Assembly: GCA_944321735.1 (NCBI GenBank)
Contig: CALUMK010000024.1
Location: forward strand, 1 to 41,130
Source of the DNA: an uncultured Bacteroidales bacterium
GTDB taxonomy: Bacteria > Bacteroidota > Bacteroidia > Bacteroidales > P3
DNA length: 41,130 nucleotides
Direction: 5' to 3'
Part shown: piece by piece, positions 35,038-41,130 of the stretch
How the letters are laid out: each line of letters begins with the position of its first letter
Position numbering within the stretch: the stretch's first letter is position 1
Translations under genes and position numbers: made by a program
Notes under the pieces: model-generated
Told to the model about the DNA's origin: nothing
The model's input: only the letters and a program-made list of their open reading frames with translations
Database searches by the model: none

Positions 35038-37029
35038 ATGGCTCACAGGATACCGGATGATACCAAACGTGCTATCCTCGATGCGGCACGCATTGAGGAA
35101 GTGGTAGGCGATTTTGTCGTCCTGAAGAAACGAGGCGCCAATTATTGGGGCAATTGCCCTTTCCATCAAGAGAAGACGCCATCTTTCAGCGTGTCTCCAT
35201 CCAAAGGCATCTTCAAATGTTTTGGTTGCGGCAAGGCGGGTGATTCTGTTACTTTCTTGATGGAGCATGAGCACATGGCGTACGTGGAAGCTTTGCGCTA
35301 CCTGGCTCGTAAGTATAACATCGAAATCCAAGAGGAAGAACTTAGCCCGGAGGCACGTCAGCGGGAAAGCGAGAGGGAGAGCCTCTACCAAGTGACCCAG
35401 TTTGCTGCCGATTATTTTACCAAGACCTTGTGGGATACCGAAGAAGGACGGAATGTCGGCTTGTCGTATTTTCGGGAAAGAAAGTTTACGGATGCCATTA
35501 TCAAGCAATTCCAGCTTGGGTATTGCACGGATTCCTGGGCGGCTTTCACTGAGGCAGCCTTGAAAAATGGGTATGACAAGAAATATTTGATTCAAAGCGG
35601 GTTGACGATAGAGAAAGAGGAAAACGGGCGGATGTTCGACCGTTTCAAGGGACGGGTGATTTTTCCAATACACAGTCTTTCCGGCAGGGTCTTGGGCTTT
35701 GGAGGACGTATCCTGGGCAGCGATAAGAGCAAAGCTAAATACGTCAATTCTCCGGAATCGGAAATCTATCACAAGAGCAATGTTCTGTATGCGATACCTT
35801 TCGCCAAAAGGGAAATCGTGTCCCAGGATATGGCTTATATGGTGGAAGGCTATGCCGATGTGATTTCGATGCACCAGGCAGGCATCACGAATGTGGTGGC
35901 TTCGTCAGGGACTTCCCTTACCGAGGAACAGATTCGGCTCATATCTCATTTTACCAAGAATCTGACCTTGCTTTACGATGGGGATTCGGCAGGAATCAAG
36001 GCCTCGTTGCGCGGTATAGACATGGTGCTGGCCGAGGACATGAATGTGCGGGTGGTTCTGTTGCCCGAAGGCCAGGATCCGGATGATTTTGCCAAAGCGC
36101 ATTCTACCGAGGAGATACGGAAATTTCTGAAAGAAGAAGCTGTTGACTTCATTACGTTTAAGACCAAGCTTCTATTGGGCGAAAGCGGAGGAGATCCGAT
36201 TAAGCGGGCCGAGGTGATCGAGAATATCGTCAACAGCATATCTGTTCTGCCTGACAAGATAAAACGGGCCGTCTATCTGCAAGAATGCAGCCGTCTTCTG
36301 GAAATATCGGAAGCCGACCTCCTCAACCGTTTGAATGCGATTCTCAGGAAAAAGGCACAGAAGCAGATGCAGGCTCGGGATGGGGGCAGTTTGCCTGTTC
36401 CGGAGCAGCATGAGGCGACAGGGCGTGTGGAATCGGAGAATGCATCGGTAGAAGACGATGGCAATCTATTGGTGGAAAGGGAACTGCTTCGGCTTTTGGT
36501 GAATTACGGGACTCATAATACAACTCAGGTCTATACGGATGAAGCCGGGAATGATGTCCCCTTGCTTACCAATGTGGCGTTTTATATTGTGTCGGAAATC
36601 ACTCAGGAAGGATTTTCGATGCGGGAATCTTCCCATCAAGCTCTTTTCTCTATATTTGCGGATTCTTTGGCGAAGACATACGTGCCCAAGGTGGAGGATT
36701 TGTTGTTGAATGATGATGTTTCGGTACGGGAGCTTGTGGCGGATTTGGCTTCCTCCCAATATGAAATAAGCGAGAATTGGGAAAAGAAAGGTATCTTTGT
36801 CAAGACAGAACTTTCGGATCAGGGCAAGCTGGACGAGGCGGTGACCCAGGCGGTGCTTGCTTTCAAGCTGATTCGAATCCGTGAAATGATAGCGAAAGTG
36901 GACAAGAAGATGGCGGAATGCGAGATGGCGAAGGATGAACTGGCTGTGATGGAATTGATTGCTAATAAAAAAGAGTTGGATCAGCGCAAGGCGTTTCTTT
37001 GCGGGATGCTGAGGCGGGTGGTCTCATGA
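35038..37029 (+). CDS. dnaG: DNA primase
   Basis: The 663-aa primase makes RNA primers for replication. The N-terminal CHC2 zinc finger is intact (C40 and H43 in NCPFHQEKTPSF, C61 and C64 in KCFGCGKAGD). The catalytic core and TOPRIM domain include VEGYADVISMHQAG (near residue 270) and LLYDGDSAGIKA (near 313), with PEGQDPDDFAKA just after. The C-terminal part (about 440-663) is the helicase-binding type region. I choose ATG 35038 because MAHRIPDDTKRAILDAAR begins where primases normally begin. GTG 34978 and ATG 34984 upstream are in frame and would add about 20 residues. It lies 78 bases after atpG and overlaps coaX by 4 bases. Confidence 0.96.
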   Translation: MAHRIPDDTKRAILDAARIEEVVGDFVVLKKRGANYWGNCPFHQEKTPSFSVSPSKGIFKCFGCGKAGDSVTFLMEHEHMAYVEALRYLARKYNIEIQEEELSPEARQRESERESLYQVTQFAADYFTKTLWDTEEGRNVGLSYFRERKFTDAIIKQFQLGYCTDSWAAFTEAALKNGYDKKYLIQSGLTIEKEENGRMFDRFKGRVIFPIHSLSGRVLGFGGRILGSDKSKAKYVNSPESEIYHKSNVLYAIPFAKREIVSQDMAYMVEGYADVISMHQAGITNVVASSGTSLTEEQIRLISHFTKNLTLLYDGDSAGIKASLRGIDMVLAEDMNVRVVLLPEGQDPDDFAKAHSTEEIRKFLKEEAVDFITFKTKLLLGESGGDPIKRAEVIENIVNSISVLPDKIKRAVYLQECSRLLEISEADLLNRLNAILRKKAQKQMQARDGGSLPVPEQHEATGRVESENASVEDDGNLLVERELLRLLVNYGTHNTTQVYTDEAGNDVPLLTNVAFYIVSEITQEGFSMRESSHQALFSIFADSLAKTYVPKVEDLLLNDDVSVRELVADLASSQYEISENWEKKGIFVKTELSDQGKLDEAVTQAVLAFKLIRIREMIAKVDKKMAECEMAKDELAVMELIANKKELDQRKAFLCGMLRRVVS

Positions 37030-37787
37030 AGATGCGAAAGAAATTAGTCATAGATATAGGGAATACGGTTACTAAGCTGGGCGTATTCGAAGGTAAGAAG
37101 TTGTTGTGTACCCAGTGGCATGAAGCCGTCACGCCGCAGGACATCGAGAACATACAGTCCCGGTATCCGGATTTGGATGCGGCCATTGTCTGTACGGTGG
37201 CGAGGGAACCTGTCTTTCTGGCCAGAGCCTTGGCAAAGTTTTCCTATTTCATAGATTGGCAGTCGTATATGCCGGATTTGAAAATCCCGGTTCGTCTGAA
37301 TTACCAGAATCCGGAAACCTTGGGGCGGGATCGGGTCGCTGTGGCCTCGGCTGTACGGTCTCTGTATCCGGACGAAAATGTGCTATGCATCGTGTTTGGG
37401 TCTTGTGTCACTTATAATGTGGTAGATAAGACGGCCTGTTTTCTTGGCGGAGCGATTTCCCCGGGGCTCAATATGCGTTTGCGGGCGATGCACCGTTTTA
37501 CAGAAGCGCTGCCGATGGTGGATATTAAGCAGGAACGTTGCACGGATCAGATTAACGACACTCAAACCGCATTATATAGCGGGGCTTTGGATGGGTTGCG
37601 CTATGAAGTGGAGGGGTATATCGCCCGTTATGAAAAGCGATTTCCGAACCTCCGTGTGGTATTGACAGGAGGGAATTCCGGTTATTTTGAAAAGTCGTTG
37701 AATTATCGGATATTTGCACACCAGAACTTAGTCCTGACGGGCTTGAATGAAATATTGGACTTGAATGGATCGCAAAAATGGGAGTAG
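37026..37787 (+). CDS. coaX: Type III pantothenate kinase
   Basis: The 253-aa enzyme phosphorylates pantothenate with ATP, the first step of coenzyme A synthesis. Family motifs are intact: the phosphate-1 motif D10-I-G-N-T in VIDIGNTVTKLG, LGRDRVAVASA near residue 100, FLGGAISPGLNMR, and VVLTGGNSGYF near the C-terminus. The start ATG at 37026 overlaps the dnaG stop codon (ATGA), a typical coupling arrangement. An in-frame TTG at 36999 is unnecessary. The 3' end overlaps the next gene if that gene starts at 37765. Confidence 0.95.
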   Translation: MKMRKKLVIDIGNTVTKLGVFEGKKLLCTQWHEAVTPQDIENIQSRYPDLDAAIVCTVAREPVFLARALAKFSYFIDWQSYMPDLKIPVRLNYQNPETLGRDRVAVASAVRSLYPDENVLCIVFGSCVTYNVVDKTACFLGGAISPGLNMRLRAMHRFTEALPMVDIKQERCTDQINDTQTALYSGALDGLRYEVEGYIARYEKRFPNLRVVLTGGNSGYFEKSLNYRIFAHQNLVLTGLNEILDLNGSQKWE

Positions 37788-39078
37788 GGTGAAATCCCGT
37801 TATGTGTTTTTGTTGGGATTGTTGCTTTTGATTCTGCTTCCGGAATCCTTATCTGCGCAAGGTGGGTTGTTGTCGCCTTATTCCGCTTTCGGAGTGGGTA
37901 GCATACAGCCGTATATGAATGTGCGTAACATGGGAATGGGCGGAATCGCTGTCGGTCTTTCCGGCAAAGGCGATATGAACCCATTGAATCCCGCCACCTA
38001 CCGCACGGGTGTGGATACATTGAGTGTCCGTTTTGATATAGGCTTCAATTTGGGAATGAATGGCTTGAGGGAACGTCGGCCGGATGGGAGCATTGCACGG
38101 AATCAAAGCACATCCGGAGGCTTGAGCAATCTGGAGTTTTATTTCCCTGTATGCAAGTGGTATAAGATGGCCATATATTTGATGCCGGCAACCGATATGC
38201 ATTATAGGACGTCTTCCTTTACCGATGCAGGTGCGTTTATCGGAATGACGCAGCTGACCCATGATGGATCCGGGGGAATCGCGAAGGCGGGTTGGGGACA
38301 TTCTTTGGGCTGGGGGCCGGTTTCGATCGGGGCCAACCTGATATACGAGTTCGGGACGGTGACGGAAAGCTCTACTTTGTCGTTCTTGGATGACTCTTTG
38401 GCTGCGCATGCCGGCCAGTCGGAGTACTACACGACGACAAAAGTGAATGGTTTTGCGGCCGATGTTGGGGTGACTTACCGGGCCAAGCTGAAGCGCGGAC
38501 ATTTTTTGACGCTGGGAGGTTCTTATACGTTCCAGTCCAAATTATATGGACGGAGAACCACGATGGGGCAAGGCGTGTTTACCAGCGGCACCGATACGGC
38601 TTTCTTGCCGGAAGCTGCCCGCAAGGGAACGATTGTTTACCCTTCTACGGTAAGAGCCGGCTTCTCGTTCGAACGAGAAGGGCAATATGTGGTCGGGGCG
38701 GATTTCAGCTATTCGTTCTGGGAACAGTACGAGGAATACGGACAGAAGTATAATTATCAGAATACCTATGCGGTAAATGTAGGTGCGGAATTGAAAAACA
38801 ATCCGCAAGCGGTGTCCAAAGCGCGGCACTTTGCTTATAGGATAGGTGCTTTTTATCAGACTTACTATGCAGCGTATGGAGGGAATAATTTGACTTCGTT
38901 TGGGTTGAGCCTGGGACTTGGGATTCCTATCAGGAAGAGTCGGTCGTTGATAAATGTTGGCTTTCAATATGGAAGGATAGGTGTTATGAATAAAGGCCAG
39001 ATTGCGGAGGATTATTTCCGGATAGGAATCAGCCTTTCATCCTTGGAGACTTGGTTCGTGAAACCGAAGTACGATTAA
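37765..39078 (+). CDS. Outer-membrane beta-barrel protein
   Basis: The 437-aa protein has a signal peptide (YVFLLGLLLLILLPESLSAQ). The mature N-terminus (LLSPYSAFGVGSIQPY, MGMGGIAVGLSG, MNPLNPATYRTG) is characteristic of a Bacteroidetes family of outer-membrane barrel proteins distantly like FadL-type porins. Alternating hydrophobic/aromatic strands run to the end (for example GADFSYSFWEQYEEYGQKYN). Substrate and function are unknown. The ATG at 37765 overlaps the coaX 3' end by 23 bases. A GTG at 37789, directly after the coaX stop, would also leave a full signal peptide. The order coaX, this protein, TPR protein, lptC is, to my knowledge, common in Bacteroidales and suggests an envelope role. 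Confidence 0.82.
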   Translation: MDRKNGSRVKSRYVFLLGLLLLILLPESLSAQGGLLSPYSAFGVGSIQPYMNVRNMGMGGIAVGLSGKGDMNPLNPATYRTGVDTLSVRFDIGFNLGMNGLRERRPDGSIARNQSTSGGLSNLEFYFPVCKWYKMAIYLMPATDMHYRTSSFTDAGAFIGMTQLTHDGSGGIAKAGWGHSLGWGPVSIGANLIYEFGTVTESSTLSFLDDSLAAHAGQSEYYTTTKVNGFAADVGVTYRAKLKRGHFLTLGGSYTFQSKLYGRRTTMGQGVFTSGTDTAFLPEAARKGTIVYPSTVRAGFSFEREGQYVVGADFSYSFWEQYEEYGQKYNYQNTYAVNVGAELKNNPQAVSKARHFAYRIGAFYQTYYAAYGGNNLTSFGLSLGLGIPIRKSRSLINVGFQYGRIGVMNKGQIAEDYFRIGISLSSLETWFVKPKYD

Positions 39079-39155
39079 AGCAGTCCCGCACAGGAAAGTT
39101 TGGCGATATGCCTTGCAGGGCAGCGTAAAAACGAAACAAAAAGAGGAAACACATA

Positions 39156-40463
39156 ATGAAAAAGATTCTTGCAATCGTTGTGGCATTGGCAATGGGCGGA
39201 TCCGCCTTGCATGCCCAGAAGTACGGGAAAACTCCTGAAGACAGTATTAAATGTCTCCAGAATCTTTCTGTTTATCAGGAATTTTACAAACAGAAGAATT
39301 ATACAGGCGCATATGATGCCTGGAAACAGGTATTGGAATTGTGTCCGGCCACTTCGTTGAATACGTATATTCGTGGCAACACCATTCTCAAGCAGATGAT
39401 AGCGGCTACGAAAGATCCCGCACAGAGAGGCCAGTATTTTGACGAGATGATGAAACTTTGGGATATGCGCGCCCAGTATTATGGACGCCCGGGCTATTGC
39501 TTGGGGATGAAGGCCAAGGATATGCGCGATTATGCTCCGAGCCGGCTGGAGGATGCCATGGAATTGTTCAATCAAGCCTTGGCTTATGCAAACGAACCGA
39601 ATTTTGTCAATATTCCTTACTTCTATTTCGAATGCATGCGCGATGCCTATAAGGCTCAAAAGATTAGCAAGGATGATTTGTTTGCCGCATATGACAAGGC
39701 TACGACGATTCTGGAGGATATAGCCGAGCAGGATCCCTCGGACGAGACTGCTAATACGATGATGAATACCATCAGCAAGATGTTCGAACCCTATGCTTCT
39801 TGCGAGGATTTGGTGGCTATGTACACGGAAAAGTTCGAAACGAACAAAGGCGATGCGGAATTCCTGAGAAAAGCAACCAAGATGCTGGCTTCTCGTGGAT
39901 GCACGGATGCTGAAATATTCTTCCAGTTGACGGATGCTTTGTATGAGTTGCATCCTACGCCGGAAAGTGCTTATCTTATGGCGCAAATGTGCAATAGAAA
40001 TGAAGATTTCGGACGTATTGGATCTTTTCTATCCGAAGAGACTATCTCGCAATTGCCCTCAGATCAACAGGAAAATGCCTATTTGCTTGTTGCTAATGCC
40101 TGCTGGCGTTTGAACCATTACGGTGATGGTCGCAGGGCTTGTACCAAAGCTTTGCAAATCAATCCTAATAGCGGTCGAGCCTATCTGCTGTTAGGGATGT
40201 TGTACGCAGCCGGGGCAGACGCTTGTCCGGGCGATGGTACTCCTATTGCCAAAAGAGCGCCTTTCTGGGCTGCTGTGGATATGTTTGCTAAAGCCAAGGC
40301 GGTTGATCCGAGTGTGGCCGAAGCGGCCAATTCCGCTATTGCCACGTACAGCCAGCATTTCCCATCTGCTGATGACCTGTTTACATACGGTTTGCGGGAA
40401 GGTTCCAGCTATCAGATTTCTTGCTGGTTCACGCATACGACTACGATTCGGGCTGCTAAGTAG
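39156..40463 (+). CDS. Exported tetratricopeptide-repeat protein
   Basis: The 435-aa protein begins with a signal peptide (MKKILAIVVALAMGGSALHA) and is almost entirely helical. TPR-like units include YQEFYKQKNYTGAYDAWKQV (about 48-67), a stretch near 140-180 (EDAMELFNQALAYANEPN), and the canonical pair near 315-350 (GDGRRACTKALQINPNSGRA). It probably sits in the periplasm or on the inner face of the outer membrane as a protein-interaction scaffold. The start has a purine-rich AGAGGAA upstream. It lies 77 bases after the barrel-protein gene and is followed by a hairpin and then lptC. The exact partner is unknown. Confidence 0.85.
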   Translation: MKKILAIVVALAMGGSALHAQKYGKTPEDSIKCLQNLSVYQEFYKQKNYTGAYDAWKQVLELCPATSLNTYIRGNTILKQMIAATKDPAQRGQYFDEMMKLWDMRAQYYGRPGYCLGMKAKDMRDYAPSRLEDAMELFNQALAYANEPNFVNIPYFYFECMRDAYKAQKISKDDLFAAYDKATTILEDIAEQDPSDETANTMMNTISKMFEPYASCEDLVAMYTEKFETNKGDAEFLRKATKMLASRGCTDAEIFFQLTDALYELHPTPESAYLMAQMCNRNEDFGRIGSFLSEETISQLPSDQQENAYLLVANACWRLNHYGDGRRACTKALQINPNSGRAYLLLGMLYAAGADACPGDGTPIAKRAPFWAAVDMFAKAKAVDPSVAEAANSAIATYSQHFPSADDLFTYGLREGSSYQISCWFTHTTTIRAAK

Positions 40464-40482
40464 GAAGCAGCCTGGAGGTTTC

Positions 40483-40512
40483 TTGGGCGGGGTTCTGGTG
40501 AATTCCGCCCAA
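40483..40512 (+). terminator. Hairpin between the TPR gene and lptC
   Basis: TTGGGCGG (40483-40490) pairs perfectly with CCGCCCAA (40505-40512) around a 14-base loop, 19 bases after the TPR-protein stop. The following sequence (TGTATATTGG) has no T-run, so it may lower rather than stop transcription into lptC. Confidence 0.4.
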
Positions 40513-40567
40513 TGTATATTGGTGATAGGGGACATCTGTTGTTTGTTCTCTGTTAAATTGAATCTAG

Positions 40568-41122
40568 ATGAAAATCAGTTTTTCCCGTCTTTTCTTCTGT
40601 GCGTTGTCTTTGGGGCTTGTTGTGTCTTGCAAGTCGGATTCCAGTGTATTCATGCCTTTCAAGGACATTGCTTCTGCGCCGAGTCAGACTGTCTATGATT
40701 CGTATAGTTTGGTGACCGAGGAAGGCAAGCGCCAGATATATATGGAATATCCGGTCATGAGCAATTATACGGGAAAAGAAAAGGGTTCTGAGCCGTTGCA
40801 GGTATTTCCGCGTGGAGTCAAGTCCACTTTCTTTTCTGAAGACGGTTCCACGGTTGATGTGATTCTGTTTGCCGATTCGGCGATTAATTTCCAGGATCAG
40901 AAATTGATGAAATTCTACCGGAACGTGGAGGTCTACGATTACCGTTCGTTGGATACCATTTATACCGAAGCGCTTTATTGGAACCAGGATACCCGCAAGA
41001 TTTATTCTGATGTGCACGTGCTTAAGGTAAGTCCGGGATTGGTGCTGGAAGGGGATGGGTTTGATTCGGATGAGAGGATGGAGAATGTGGTTCTTCGGCG
41101 TCCTCGCGGCGTAATAAGGTAA
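40568..41122 (+). CDS. lptC: LPS-export periplasmic protein LptC
   Basis: The 184-aa protein starts with a lipoprotein-type signal (LFFCALSLGLVVSC, C21 as the acylated cysteine), as in many Bacteroidetes LptC proteins. E. coli LptC instead has an uncleaved helix. The beta-jellyroll region contains the family pattern of short strands: EGKRQIYMEYPVMSNYT, TVDVILFADSAINFQDQKLM, KFYRNVEVYDYRSLDTIYTE, then YWNQDTRKIYSDVHVLKV and GDGFDSDERMENVVLRRP. LptC links the LptB2FG transporter to LptA and moves lipopolysaccharide across the periplasm. The gene is complete, ending 8 bases before the window edge. Confidence 0.88.
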   Translation: MKISFSRLFFCALSLGLVVSCKSDSSVFMPFKDIASAPSQTVYDSYSLVTEEGKRQIYMEYPVMSNYTGKEKGSEPLQVFPRGVKSTFFSEDGSTVDVILFADSAINFQDQKLMKFYRNVEVYDYRSLDTIYTEALYWNQDTRKIYSDVHVLKVSPGLVLEGDGFDSDERMENVVLRRPRGVIR

Positions 41123-41130
41123 ACTGATTC

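Overview
The window comes from a member of the Bacteroidota, most likely the order Bacteroidales. The signs are five proteins with C-terminal type IX secretion (T9SS) sorting domains, a SprB-repeat surface protein paired with a TANFOR-type fibronectin protein, a membrane-anchored TPR/LuxR-type regulator, Bacteroidetes-type -7 promoter boxes (TAnnTTTG, twice as TACCTTTG), an F-type ATP synthase subunit a with a signal peptide and extra periplasmic domain, and the order coaX, outer-membrane protein, TPR protein, lptC. The family or genus cannot be fixed from this sequence alone. No tRNA, rRNA or CRISPR array was seen.

Layout. (1) 1-1314: the 3' end of a PD-(D/E)XK-type nuclease/ATPase gene and a complete tyrosine recombinase, which looks like an accessory or mobile fragment. 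(2) 1375-3123, minus strand: a membrane-bound TPR/helix-turn-helix regulator, divergent across a 414-bp AT-rich gap from the next block. (3) 3538-19809, plus strand: four consecutive T9SS cargo genes. They are a 1578-aa multi-domain surface protein, a lysyl-endopeptidase-like serine protease, a 2176-aa modular surface protein and an Omp28-like CxxC protein. The block ends in a structured intergenic region with a good terminator candidate. (4) 20129-20504, minus: two tiny membrane proteins. (5) 20655-29337, minus: a 2378-aa SprB-repeat T9SS cargo followed 10 bp later by a TANFOR/FnIII protein. (6) 29338-29718: a divergent intergenic region holding two identical 75-bp repeats with internal dyad symmetry. 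(7) 29719-41122, plus: atpB-E-F-H-A-G (subunits a, c, b, delta, alpha, gamma), then dnaG, coaX, an outer-membrane barrel protein, a TPR protein and lptC, closely spaced and partly overlapping.

How the genes fit together. Region 3 looks like an exported surface/proteolysis locus whose products cross the outer membrane through a T9SS encoded elsewhere. The adjacent regulator is positioned to control it, but that link is inferred only from position. Region 5 encodes a probable adhesin and its partner. Region 7 is core metabolism and envelope biogenesis. Its ATP synthase cluster lacks the beta and epsilon genes, so these must be encoded elsewhere. The most unusual observations are the three-fold super-repeat in the 2176-aa protein, in which an unnamed beta module appears inserted into fibronectin-type domains, the structured repeats at 19814-19963 and 29534-29691, and a possible leaderless TTG start for one of the small membrane proteins.
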